Source of the DNA: UBA6522 sp963664945
Lineage (GTDB): Bacteria; Pseudomonadota; Gammaproteobacteria; Steroidobacterales; Rariloculaceae
Direction: 5' to 3'
Assembly (NCBI GenBank): GCA_963664945.1
Contig: OY761822.1
Location: 5,332,001-5,396,000 of the forward strand
Length of the DNA: 64,000 bases
Part shown: positions 1 through 9,830 of the stretch, piece by piece
Numbering within the stretch: the first letter of the stretch is position 1
Layout: each line of letters begins with the position of its first letter
Position numbers and translations under genes: made by a program
Notes under the pieces: generated by a model
What the model was told of the DNA's origin: nothing
Databases searched by the model: none
The model's input: the letters and a program-made list of their open reading frames with translations, nothing else

Positions 1-1
1 C

Positions 2-771
2 GATGCAAGATCCAGAGGTGTAAGGAACGGCGTTGTTCATGACAAGCTGTATCTTCCCGGCCTAGTCAAATTGCGCACGTTGCGCGACAACGGATTCTTT
101 GGCCGAATACTGTCTGTGCGCAGCGAATTCGGTTACTGGGTGTTCGAAGGAGACCGGCGCAAGGCGCAGCGTCCAAGCTGGAACTATCGAAAGGATGATG
201 GCGGAGGCATGGTTCTGGACATGCTGCCTCACTGGCGCTACGTGCTGGACCACACGATCGCACCGATCAAGGCCGTGAATTGTCTTGCCATCACCCACAT
301 TGACAGACGTTGGGACGAACTTGACAACGAATACACGGCGGATGCCGACGATGCGGCTTATGCGATGTTCGAACTGGACGGTGGCATCGTTGCGCAGACC
401 AACAGTTCCTGGTGCACGCGCGTCAACCGCGAAGACCTGGTCACTTTCCACGTGGATGGCACGCACGGCTCCGCGGTCGCGGGCCTGCACGGCTGCAAAG
501 TCCAGGCGTACAACGACACACCCTGCCCTGTGTGGAATCCCGATAGTCCCCAGACCATGAACTTTCGCGACGACTGGGTCGAGGTCGAGGACGACACACA
601 GTTTGACAATGGCTTCAAGGCGCAGTGGGAAGAGTTTATTCGCCACGTGGTAGAGGACGGCCCCTGGCAATACGACCTGCTCTCGGGCGCCAGGGGCGTG
701 CAGCTTGCTGAACTTGGTTACAGGAGTTCTGCCGAGCGCAGGTGGCTGGACGTTCCGGAACTGGAGGCCTG

Positions 772-772
<1 letters not shown>
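2..772 (+). CDS. Gfo/Idh/MocA-family oxidoreductase, C-terminal part (cut by window start)
   Basis: The reading frame is open from base 2, so the 5' end, including the NAD-binding Rossmann domain, lies outside the window. The visible part is the C-terminal alpha/beta domain of this dehydrogenase family, with the segment GGGMVLDMLPHWRYVLDH and its metal- or substrate-side histidine, then the long antiparallel sheet. Family members oxidise or reduce cyclic sugars and inositols with NAD(P). The stop overlaps the next start by one base (TGATG), so the two are probably translationally coupled. The position beside a TIM-barrel isomerase and alginate lyases suggests a role in uronate or aldonate metabolism; the substrate is unknown. 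Confidence 0.8.
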
Positions 773-1611
<839 letters not shown>

Positions 1612-1650
1612 GGACTTGCGCCGCAGGAATCGAGACAAGCGCAACCTGTG

Positions 1651-1772
1651 CAGCAATTCCCGCCAAGCGTCGAGAGACCCGACAACTGCCTGCAGGATCA
1701 CGCCCCAATGGCGAATTTCGCCGTTTATTCGGGCCAAGACGGATGAGCGAGCGTCGTTAGCGGGAATTGCTG
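1651..1772. mobile_element. MITE-like element, copy A (122 bp)
   Basis: The element has 13-bp perfect terminal inverted repeats, CAGCAATTCCCGC at the left and GCGGGAATTGCTG at the right, and carries no gene. A second copy of identical length, about 96% identical (5 differences by eye) and in opposite orientation, lies at 41409-41530. Copy A lies between the convergent ends of the isomerase and PL6 lyase genes. I see no clear target duplication here. Confidence 0.8.
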
Positions 1773-1873
1773 ATTTCTCCCCGGGAGTTGTCGCAACGGT
1801 TTCGCTGCGACAACTCCTGGAACTGGTCTGGGAGCTTATTGTTTTCGGCAACCCATGCGATGAAAGCCCAGTC

Positions 1874-4147
1874 TCATGGCGCATTTCTTTCGTAGACGAC
1901 GTTTTCAATCTGGTATTCGTCGTTGTTTGCTCGAATCTGGCCCGTATCCCTCATCACGACATCTCTGATCACCGTGATGGGTTCGCCGTTGGTCAGATAC
2001 AGCTCCAATGGTGCACTGCCATTCCAGTTCGAGTCTGAAACGCGCAGGTTTTGCACCCCATGAAACAGGAGCGACGCTCCGCTCTTGTTCCGTGAGCCGA
2101 GCCCTACATTCGTGAACTCGTTTCCTTCCACGACGACGATCGGCCCGAAGGTGCTCTCATCCGTGCCGCCCCTGTAGATGTTGGCTACCGATCCCTGAAT
2201 ATCCGTGAACGTGTTGCCTCTGACACTCACATTCTCGACGTTGTAGATGCCGAGATCGTCGGTTTCCTTGTCAAGGGACAGGATCGACCCGGTAATGTTC
2301 GTCATCTCCGAATCGAGAATCTCGATCGAGTCAGCGAAGGTACTCCTGTACACCTTGAGGAAATCAAAGGTGTGGTTCACATCCAGGTTGGTGACCCTGC
2401 TGTCGCGAACCGACAGGGAGTAGTTGCGGGTCATGGAGTACCGGCTGGTGCTGATCACGTTGTTGCCGGGCTGGTCGGGCGACGCCGCCCCGTCCATCCA
2501 GAGGTTCTCCACCTCCAGAGCACCGCCGTTTTCCACGATGAAAAAGCTCGCCTTTTCGGACCGGACGAGCGCCTTGTCGCCACTCTCAGTTCTTATCGTG
2601 ATCGGGTGCCTGATGAAGGCATACTTCGTCAGCAGATACTCCCCGCCATTTTCGAGGAGCAGAATATCGCCCGGTTCGCTGTTGTCCAGCGCTTCCAGAA
2701 TGGTATCCGTGCCGGCGCTGACAGAGAGCGTATCGCCACTCTGGAACTCCACGGCGCGGTCGGTCTTCGGATAGAAGCTGGCTCCGGTGTCCTCCTTTTC
2801 AACCGGCAATCTGACTTCGCCGAACCCGATCCCGTCGATCAACGCCTGGGCCGGTACGAGCAAGCCGTGATCGTTTTCCGCGACGGAGTAAGGCGCCTTG
2901 CTGAATCCGTTCTCGATCGGCACATCCGCTTCTTCGTTCAGCACGTTGCCCTCGAAGGTGATTCCGGAAATATCGTCGTAGACGGTAAAGGGATCCAGGT
3001 TCGTCCTGCTCATGATGATGTTGTCGTGCATCGATGAGCCGATGGGGGTTGCCGATCGCTCTTCATCGCTGCCTGCACACAGTTGTATGTAGTCGCTGTC
3101 CACGACGATGTTGTTGTTCATCAGGGAGTCGACAACCTGATCGTATCGATTGGGCGGTGAATTCGGGACGCCGTTCATGATCACGAGGGCGCCGCGGAAG
3201 CGGTGCCCGGTCAGACCGTAGAGGTAGTTGTTTCTGACGGTCTGATTCTCATTGATGACTCGAATGCCGCCGGTGTTGGGCTTTCTGTTGCCGAGAAAAT
3301 AGTTGTTCTCCACGAGCGTGTAATGGCCATGACGCATGGTCAATGTGCCCTGGCTCTCGAAGAAGACATTGCCGCGGTACACGTTGCCGCAGGACTTGTT
3401 CGAGACGATTTCGTGCTCTCCGTTGGTCCGGTCGAAGTAGTTGTACTGCACGATCGTGTTGGAGTAGTCCCTGGAATAGTGGCTGGTGCCGATTCTCAAC
3501 GTCTCACCGCCATTCGAACCCAGGATCTGCCGGGGACCGAAGTAGTTGTACTCGATGACATGGTCATTTTCCCGGCTGGCTTCCGTGTTCAGGCGCACCG
3601 CGACCGTGACGCCGCTGTTTCCCTTGTTGAGCAGTGAATTGTGGTCGAATCGATTGTTCTTGCCGTAGATGGCCACCCAGATGTCCGAGACGTTCCGCTC
3701 CGGGTTGCCGAAATTGTCGATGACGACGTCGGTCACGCGTGAATTGTTGGCCAGTTCCTCGTTGGACGTTCGAAACGAGATGACTTCGCTTGTCGGTGTA
3801 AATCCGTCCTTGAACACCAGTCCCGAGACGACGATGTGCTCGCCCGAAAAACCGAGATTGGATTGTCCGGTAATGATGACCTCGCCCGGCTCTTCCGCCG
3901 TCAGCGTAATCGGCTGGTCGGGCGTTCCGTTGCCCTTGAGTCTGAGTTCGACATCGGTCCATGTGCCGTTGGCGAGAACGACCCTGTCGCCGGGTTGCAG
4001 GTTCGCGGCGGCCCGATCGAATTCTTCGATCGTCCTGACGAGCTGTCCGTTGTCATCCTGCGGCGCATCGATGTCGTCCTGCGAGCAGGCAACCAGCGCC
4101 ATGATCAGGGCAAGCGGGATAAAACGAAGTCGGGTGGTAACTCTCAT
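1874..4147 (-). CDS. PL6 family alginate lyase, predicted lipoprotein
   Basis: This 757-residue polysaccharide lyase of family 6 (chondroitinase-B-like right-handed beta-helix) should cleave alginate by beta-elimination. The N-terminus is a lipoprotein signal: hydrophobic residues 9-20 followed by Cys21. The Lys of SNKS (K251) and the Arg of MRHG (R272) are spaced 21 residues apart, as are the catalytic Lys/Arg pair described for the PL6 enzyme AlyGC. The long repeat-rich C-terminal half suggests a second beta-helix domain, also as in AlyGC. It is divergent from the mannonate dehydratase gene and shares its 5' intergenic region with a candidate GntR operator. A paralogue lies at 18162. Confidence 0.9.
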   Translation of the reverse strand: MRVTTRLRFIPLALIMALVACSQDDIDAPQDDNGQLVRTIEEFDRAAANLQPGDRVVLANGTWTDVELRLKGNGTPDQPITLTAEEPGEVIITGQSNLGFSGEHIVVSGLVFKDGFTPTSEVISFRTSNEELANNSRVTDVVIDNFGNPERNVSDIWVAIYGKNNRFDHNSLLNKGNSGVTVAVRLNTEASRENDHVIEYNYFGPRQILGSNGGETLRIGTSHYSRDYSNTIVQYNYFDRTNGEHEIVSNKSCGNVYRGNVFFESQGTLTMRHGHYTLVENNYFLGNRKPNTGGIRVINENQTVRNNYLYGLTGHRFRGALVIMNGVPNSPPNRYDQVVDSLMNNNIVVDSDYIQLCAGSDEERSATPIGSSMHDNIIMSRTNLDPFTVYDDISGITFEGNVLNEEADVPIENGFSKAPYSVAENDHGLLVPAQALIDGIGFGEVRLPVEKEDTGASFYPKTDRAVEFQSGDTLSVSAGTDTILEALDNSEPGDILLLENGGEYLLTKYAFIRHPITIRTESGDKALVRSEKASFFIVENGGALEVENLWMDGAASPDQPGNNVISTSRYSMTRNYSLSVRDSRVTNLDVNHTFDFLKVYRSTFADSIEILDSEMTNITGSILSLDKETDDLGIYNVENVSVRGNTFTDIQGSVANIYRGGTDESTFGPIVVVEGNEFTNVGLGSRNKSGASLLFHGVQNLRVSDSNWNGSAPLELYLTNGEPITVIRDVVMRDTGQIRANNDEYQIENVVYERNAP

Positions 4148-4232
4148 GGATTTTTCTCAGCACTGAACATCAGGAAAAAACAACGCCGTGTCGGCAGTCC
4201 GGAAAAGGTGGTCAGTATTGCGTCCCGCAAAA

Positions 4233-4262
4233 TTGGTCCTACCACTTCAATGCGCCTATTAT
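4233..4262 (+). promoter_or_regulatory. Putative promoter with overlapping FadR/GntR-type operator
   Basis: TGGTCCTACCA at 4234-4244 is a perfect TGGT-N3-ACCA palindrome, the shape typical of operators of the FadR subfamily of GntR regulators. It overlaps a possible -35 (TTGGTC, 4233-4238), which lies 18 bp from TATTAT (4257-4262). It sits in the divergent region between the PL6 lyase and mannonate dehydratase genes, so repression of the locus by one of the two GntR regulators nearby is plausible. The promoter call is by eye. Confidence 0.5.
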
Positions 4263-4297
4263 AAGCTTCCGGTTAACGCTTGTACCATACGCCAAAA

Positions 4298-5515
4298 GTG
4301 AAAATCACAGAGATCAAAGTCCTCGTCTGCTGTCCCGGCAGGAATTTCGTGACAGCAAAAGTTGTTACCGACGAAGGCCTGTACGGACTCGGGGACGCCA
4401 CGCTCAACGGCCGGGAAATGGCCGTGGTCGCCTGGCTCGAGGAGCATGCGGCGCCCTGCCTCATCGGGCGCGATCCCCAGGATATCGAGGATATCTGGCA
4501 ATACCTGTACAGGGGCGCCTACTGGCGACGAGGCCCGGTCGCCATGGCGGCCATTGGCGCCATCGATATGGCGCTCTGGGATATCAAGGGCAAGGCAGCG
4601 GGCATGCCGGTGTACCAGTTGTTGGGCGGGAGAAGCCGGTCGGGTATCGGCCTCTACGCGCATGCCAGCGGCACGAATACTGAGGAGACGCTGGGCAGGG
4701 CCGGGGAACTGGTGGAAGCGGGATTCAGGGCGATCCGAATTCAGTCTGCAATTCCCGGCCTGGATGCCACCTATGGCGTATTGGGCGACAAGGAGGATTA
4801 CTACGAGCTGCAGGGCAACCGGCCTCTTCCTCCCGAGGAGGTATGGTCGACCCAAAAGTACTTCAACATGGTGGAGGAGCTGATTTGCGAGGCGCGGCAC
4901 CGTCTCGGGAATGAAGTGCAACTGCTCCACGATGTTCACAATCGGCTGACGCCCATCGAGTCGGCCAGGCTGGGCAAGCTGCTGGAAAAGTACGATTTGC
5001 TATTCTTGGAAGATCCCTCCATCGCGGAAAATCAGGAGAGCTTCAAGGTGATTCGTCAGCACACGACCATCCCGCTGGCGATCGGCGAAACCTGCAACAC
5101 GATCTGGGACTGCAAGGACCTGATTCAGAATCAGCTCATCGACTACATCAGGATGTCAGCCACCCATGCCGGAGGCATCACGGCCATGCGGCGCATCGCC
5201 GACTTCGCCGGCATCTACAACGTCAGGACCGCCCCCCACGGGGCGCCGGACCTGTCGCCGGTCTGCCTGGCGGCGCATCTGCATCTGGATACCTGGGCGC
5301 CCAATTTCGGCATTCAGGAGTTTGTCGGCCTCGGCAACGAGCAGAGCCGCCGGATATTCAAGCAGGACATCAGGGTTGAAAACGGCATGGCCCATGTCAG
5401 CGAGGCGCCGGGCCTGGGTATCGGCTTTGATGAAGAAGCCGCGAAAGAGTATCCCTACAAGCGGTCCTATCTTCCGGTCAGCCGGCTGGAAGACGGGACG
5501 CTGTGGCATTGGTAG
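4298..5515 (+). CDS. manD: D-mannonate dehydratase family protein (enolase superfamily)
   Basis: This is a member of the mandelate racemase/enolase superfamily closest to ManD/RspA. Recognisable segments are CPGRNFVTAKV, YGLGDATLNGRE and YRGAYWRRGPVAM near the N-terminus, the metal ligands in LLHDVHNRLTP, LLFLEDP and AIGETCNT, and the C-terminal HGAPDLSPV loop. ManD dehydrates D-mannonate to 2-keto-3-deoxy-D-gluconate, which KdgK and Eda encoded downstream can consume. I chose the GTG at 4298, giving MKITEIKVLV as in the family, over the in-frame TTG at 4280; neither has a good ribosome binding site. Some family members have low or other acid-sugar dehydratase activity. Confidence 0.85.
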   Translation: MKITEIKVLVCCPGRNFVTAKVVTDEGLYGLGDATLNGREMAVVAWLEEHAAPCLIGRDPQDIEDIWQYLYRGAYWRRGPVAMAAIGAIDMALWDIKGKAAGMPVYQLLGGRSRSGIGLYAHASGTNTEETLGRAGELVEAGFRAIRIQSAIPGLDATYGVLGDKEDYYELQGNRPLPPEEVWSTQKYFNMVEELICEARHRLGNEVQLLHDVHNRLTPIESARLGKLLEKYDLLFLEDPSIAENQESFKVIRQHTTIPLAIGETCNTIWDCKDLIQNQLIDYIRMSATHAGGITAMRRIADFAGIYNVRTAPHGAPDLSPVCLAAHLHLDTWAPNFGIQEFVGLGNEQSRRIFKQDIRVENGMAHVSEAPGLGIGFDEEAAKEYPYKRSYLPVSRLEDGTLWHW

Positions 5516-5574
5516 ACGGCGAAATGACAACACACGAATTGAAAGCGCACGAATAGATTGCAAGGGCAATTCAA

Positions 5575-6714
5575 GTGGGCAAGAAACTGAAAGTACTGGT
5601 GCACGGCACCGGATATGCCGGACAGGGCCACACCGAGGCCTTCAGATATGCGGGCGTGGAAGTGGTCGGCATGGTCGGCAGAACGGCTTCCGTCGTGAAG
5701 GAAGTGACCGAAAATATGGGCATTCCATACGGCGGTACCGACTGGCGGCAGGCCCTGATCGACTGCCAGCCTGATATCGTGTCCATTGCGACACCGGGTG
5801 GCGCGCATGTGGAACCCGTCAGGCAAGCTATTGCCCAAGGCTGCCATGTGTTTTGCGACAAACCCCTGACCGAGAGTGGCGAGACCGCGAAAGAGCTTTA
5901 TGAGCTTGCACTAGAGAAAGGCGTCAAGACGGCCTACGCCGCCAGCTTCAGATATGAGCCCCATGTCATGCACGCCAAAAAACTTGTCGCCGAAGGCGCC
6001 ATCGGCGAACCGCTGGAAGTCGAGTGCATCTCGCACTTCAATCTCGAGCGTGACATCCCCTTTGGCTGGTCTCACCGCAAGGAAGACGGCGGCGGTCGGC
6101 TGAACAACAATTTCACCCACAAGCTGTCGATCGTGACCTCAGTGGTGGGCGAGAAAATTATTTCGATCATGGCGGAAGTGCGCGATGACCTGGGCAAGGC
6201 CCCCATTGTCGAGGGTGTGCACAATTTCAAGACCCGGCGCGAGCATATCCCCGAGGATCTGAATGACCCGCATTTGCAATGGGGTGAGTCCAATGTGGAG
6301 TGGACCTACACCGTTCTGGCGCAGCTCGAAAGCGAGTACGCCGGCAAGCCCGTTTCGGTGCTCTTCAAGCATGGCGGGCTCAATCCCCGCTTCAACGAGG
6401 ACCACATTGTCTTTTATGGCAGCACAGGGGCCATCTACATCAAGGGCCACTATGGCAGCGGCCCCCTCTATCTCTACGATAAAGACAAGGAATGGCGCGA
6501 AGTCGCGTTACCGGCGGAAATCGCCGCTGATGTGCCCGATGTCGAGGGTGACACCGAACGAAATTGGCGCTACCTGATTCGTGAGTTGGTCAGGCATGTA
6601 AGCGGCGATGCCGTGGCGCCCTACCAGACCTTCAGAGAAGGCAGCCAGTACCAGCAGCTTATCGACATCATTCGCCGGAACGGAAACTGGGTCGACGTTC
6701 GGCACCTGCAGTAG
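5575..6714 (+). CDS. Gfo/Idh/MocA-family oxidoreductase
   Basis: This complete 379-residue NAD(P)-dependent dehydrogenase starts with the Rossmann segment VLVHGTGYAGQGHTEAF. CDKPLTE near residue 100 carries the usual EKP-type Lys, and GGGRLNNNFTHKLS stands in the C-terminal domain where the GGG..D.G.H motif is expected. The GTG start is supported by an AGGG about 8 bases upstream. It lies between the mannonate dehydratase and a PL7 lyase, so it probably acts on a uronate- or aldonate-derived intermediate. The exact substrate cannot be read from sequence. Confidence 0.8.
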   Translation: MGKKLKVLVHGTGYAGQGHTEAFRYAGVEVVGMVGRTASVVKEVTENMGIPYGGTDWRQALIDCQPDIVSIATPGGAHVEPVRQAIAQGCHVFCDKPLTESGETAKELYELALEKGVKTAYAASFRYEPHVMHAKKLVAEGAIGEPLEVECISHFNLERDIPFGWSHRKEDGGGRLNNNFTHKLSIVTSVVGEKIISIMAEVRDDLGKAPIVEGVHNFKTRREHIPEDLNDPHLQWGESNVEWTYTVLAQLESEYAGKPVSVLFKHGGLNPRFNEDHIVFYGSTGAIYIKGHYGSGPLYLYDKDKEWREVALPAEIAADVPDVEGDTERNWRYLIRELVRHVSGDAVAPYQTFREGSQYQQLIDIIRRNGNWVDVRHLQ

Positions 6715-6756
6715 ATGCCAGCCACCTGAGTCGGAAAAATTGAAGGAGACCACCTA

Positions 6757-7818
6757 ATGTTGAATATCAAAACAGCATCTCTACCGATGCTCATTGCCAT
6801 TGCCTGCCTGGCAGGCGCAGGCTACGCGCAAAATGCCGTGGAACGCTTGCCGGCGAGCAAGTTCGATCTGAGCCATTGGTCGATAACCATCCCGTTGGAC
6901 CTCGATGGCAACGAGGTGGCCGATACGATCGATCCAACGGAAATCCAGACCTACTCCCATCCCGATTTTTTCTATCTCGATGAGAATGATCGCTTGGTGT
7001 TCACCAGCCCGAACAAGGCGTCTACATCGCCAAACTCCACCAACACGCGCAGTGAATTGCGGCATATGAGCCGCGGATCGGACAGGTCCATCCGTACTTC
7101 ATCACCCGGCAACAACTTCGCGCTGGCGTCTCATGAAGATGCGGCCCAATTTGCGTCCATCGGCGGCAAAATGGAGGCGACGCTGCAAGTTGATCAGGTA
7201 TCCCTGCATGCAGGTCACCCCCAAAAGCCCCCCGCCTACTCGGTGGTGATAGGGCAGATTCATTCGGTCCGCCGGGATGAGAAAACGGACGGCTTTGGAT
7301 ACGGCAACGAACCGCTCAAAATCTTCTACAAGAAGTGGCCTGACCACGAAACCGGCTCCGTCTTCTGGGCCTATGAAAGAAACCTTCCCACGGATGACCC
7401 GAATCGGACCGACATCGCCTACGTTGCGTGGGGAAACAACTGGGATGATCCGGCCGATCCCGGCAATCGAGGAATCGCCCTGGGCGAGGTGTTCAGTTAC
7501 ACGGTCAATGTGCACGAAGACACGCTGTACCTGATATTCCAGAGCGAAACCAAAGGCACTGTTCGACACCGGATCAATCTCGCCGACAATGTCGATGCAC
7601 ACGGGAACGTCGACACCGCCGACCATCCTCTTGGCTATGCTCAGGAAACCCTTTACTTCAAGGCGGGCGCCTACAATCAATGCAGTACGTCGCAGGCCGA
7701 TAGCTGGCGGTACCCTGCGTGCCCGGGCACGGGCGACTGGGAAACGGATCAAACCAATGGAGATTTTACCCGGGCAAGATTCCACGCATTGGTCGTGAGT
7801 GAATCCGCTCCCATGTAA
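6757..7818 (+). CDS. PL7 family alginate lyase, secreted
   Basis: This 353-residue protein has a signal peptide ending near AGYAQ (residues 21-25), then one alginate_lyase2 jelly-roll domain. All three PL7 hallmark motifs are present: RSELR at 98-102, QIH at 167-169 and YFKAGAYNQ at 300-308. These hold the catalytic Arg, Gln, His and Tyr residues. The QIH form is usually linked to polyguluronate or mixed-block activity, although this is a family trend only. An AGGAG lies 9 bases before the ATG. It is the endolytic partner of the PL6 enzymes and feeds oligomers to the receptors and PL17 lyase. Confidence 0.93.
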   Translation: MLNIKTASLPMLIAIACLAGAGYAQNAVERLPASKFDLSHWSITIPLDLDGNEVADTIDPTEIQTYSHPDFFYLDENDRLVFTSPNKASTSPNSTNTRSELRHMSRGSDRSIRTSSPGNNFALASHEDAAQFASIGGKMEATLQVDQVSLHAGHPQKPPAYSVVIGQIHSVRRDEKTDGFGYGNEPLKIFYKKWPDHETGSVFWAYERNLPTDDPNRTDIAYVAWGNNWDDPADPGNRGIALGEVFSYTVNVHEDTLYLIFQSETKGTVRHRINLADNVDAHGNVDTADHPLGYAQETLYFKAGAYNQCSTSQADSWRYPACPGTGDWETDQTNGDFTRARFHALVVSESAPM

Positions 7819-7868
7819 ATCAACAGATTGTTGGCGAACAAGCTTCTGCAAATTCAGGAGAGCCAGAC

Positions 7869-9623
7869 ATCTCTTACGACTATCTCGTCATTGGTCTCTA
7901 CTTCGTATTGATTCTCTCGATTGGCGCCGTGTTCGCACGCATGGCGAAGAACTCCACGAGCGATTATTTTCGTGGCGGCGGCAGGATGCTCTGGTGGATG
8001 GTCGGTTCAACCGCGTTCATGGCGCAGTTTTCGGCCGTGACCTTCACCGGCGCGGCGGGCAAGGCCTTCATTGACGGTTTTGCCATCAGCCTCGTCTATA
8101 TCGGCAATACCTTTGCATACTTCTGCGGCTGGGCCTACTTCTCTCACCGGTACAGGCAAATGAGAGTGGATACGCCCACGGAGGGCATGAGAAGACGGTT
8201 CGGGCCCGGAAACGAGCTGTTTCTGTCCTGGGCGCTGATCGTCTTCTCCTTCCTCAACGCCGGAGTCTGGCTGAATGCACTGGGCGTGTTCACCAGCGCG
8301 GTGTTTGAAGCCGACATCAATTACACCATCATCGCGATCGGTCTGACGGTTGTCTTCGTATCGGTGCTTTCTGGCGCCTGGGGCGTTGTCGCCTCGGACT
8401 TTCTTCAAACCCTGGTAGTGGCGGTCGTTTCAGTGGCCTGCGCGGCGGTGGCCCTGGTGAAGATCGGCGGCCCGGTCAACCTGGTCAGCAATTTCCCCGG
8501 CGGGTTCTTCATCGGACCGAACATGAACTACCCGCTGATACTCATCGGTACCTTTCTGTTTTTCCTGCCGAAACAGATTACGACGATGATGAACATGCAC
8601 GATTCATTTCGGTTCATCACCGCGAAGGACTCCGCCAACGCCCGCAAGGCGGCCTTGCTGGCCATGGTGCTCATGGGGTTCGGTACCATTGTCTGGTTCA
8701 TTCCGCCCTGGGCCGCCGCCACCCTGTACCCCGATGCCGCCGCAGGCTACGCGCAACTGGGCAACAAGGCTGCTGACGCGGTCTATCTGGAATTTGCCCG
8801 CAATGCCATGCCCGTCGGTACGGTGGGATTGCTGATGGCCGGCCTCTTCGCCGCGTCCATGTCCTCCATGGATTCAGCGCTGAACAAGAATGCAGGGATT
8901 TTCATTCGAAGCATCTATCAACCCTTTCTCGCCAGGCGGAACAGGCAAACAGACGACAGGAGGCTGTTACGTATCAGCCAATTCATCAGCCTGATCAGCG
9001 GTATAGGCGTGATTACCGCCGCGCTCTATTTCTCTTCACTTCAGGAGCTCAGCCTGTTCGAGTTGATGATGTCCGTATCGACCATGGTTCAGGTGCCGAT
9101 GATGGTGCCGCTCCTGTTGGGCGTTTTCGTGCGGAAAACTCCCTCCTGGGCGCCCTGGGCCACGATCGCCGTAGGCTTGTCCGTCTCCTGGTTTGTTGCC
9201 AGTGTGTTCACCGCGGAGGTGTTTGCCGGGTTGTTCGGCATTGAATCGCTGACCAGTCGGGAAATAATCGATCTGAACATCATTCTGACGATTGGCGGCC
9301 ATTTGTTCGTCACCGCGGGATTCTTCTGCTCCACCGCGCTTTTCTACAATGAAGCCCGGGACAGGAACAAGCTCGAACGGGAACGCTTTTTCGAGGATTT
9401 CGAAACAACCGTAGTCGCCGATGAAACCCAGGACGAATACGATCGTCAGCAGCGAGCCAAGCTGGGCGCCATGGTGATGATCATGAGCGGAGGAATTCTG
9501 CTGATGACGCTGATTCCCAACCCGCCATGGGGACGGATGATCTTCGTGGCCTGCGCGCTGGTCATGTCCGGCATCGGCTTCATGCTGAGAAGAAGCGCCC
9601 GACGCGACACCGCTCCGGCCTGA
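7869..9623 (+). CDS. Sodium:solute symporter (SSS family), probable ATC start
   Basis: This inner-membrane transporter has about 13-14 hydrophobic segments and SSS landmarks such as GGRMLWWMVGSTAFMAQFS, TGAAGKAF and a FAASMSSMDSALNKNAG stretch in the region of the Na-site helix. Members in alginate loci import unsaturated uronate or its keto form. The first standard start (TTG 7908) would remove half of transmembrane segment 1. Reading upstream in frame gives ISYDYLVIGLYFVLILSIGAV from ATC at 7869, 8 bases after a GGAG site, exactly where an ATG would be expected. The gene follows the PL7 lyase by about 50 bases and precedes a TonB receptor. Confidence 0.85.
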   Translation: MSYDYLVIGLYFVLILSIGAVFARMAKNSTSDYFRGGGRMLWWMVGSTAFMAQFSAVTFTGAAGKAFIDGFAISLVYIGNTFAYFCGWAYFSHRYRQMRVDTPTEGMRRRFGPGNELFLSWALIVFSFLNAGVWLNALGVFTSAVFEADINYTIIAIGLTVVFVSVLSGAWGVVASDFLQTLVVAVVSVACAAVALVKIGGPVNLVSNFPGGFFIGPNMNYPLILIGTFLFFLPKQITTMMNMHDSFRFITAKDSANARKAALLAMVLMGFGTIVWFIPPWAAATLYPDAAAGYAQLGNKAADAVYLEFARNAMPVGTVGLLMAGLFAASMSSMDSALNKNAGIFIRSIYQPFLARRNRQTDDRRLLRISQFISLISGIGVITAALYFSSLQELSLFELMMSVSTMVQVPMMVPLLLGVFVRKTPSWAPWATIAVGLSVSWFVASVFTAEVFAGLFGIESLTSREIIDLNIILTIGGHLFVTAGFFCSTALFYNEARDRNKLERERFFEDFETTVVADETQDEYDRQQRAKLGAMVMIMSGGILLMTLIPNPPWGRMIFVACALVMSGIGFMLRRSARRDTAPA

Positions 9624-9790
9624 CGGACAATCACAGCAAAGACTGGCTGAGGTTCAAAAAACAAGAGGGTTCCGGTCGGTCGCATTCTTCCCTGAGCCTC
9701 CGGCAAAACTTCCCACTACCGGGAATTTGGGCTAGTGAATCGGCCAATCCGATCGGTTGTCCGGTTGGTCAGGCAATGCTATTCTGATCT

Positions 9791-9820
9791 GTGAGACAGT
9801 CGAAGCCGTGAGACAGTCGA
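9791..9820 (+). repeat. Short direct repeat before the TonB receptor start
   Basis: GTGAGACAGTCGA occurs at 9791-9803 and again at 9808-9820, a 17-bp period. The second copy ends where the ribosome binding site GGAG begins. It could be a small duplication in the 5' leader or a tandem protein-binding site; the sequence does not decide. Confidence 0.5.
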
Positions 9821-9830
9821 GGAGACCATC

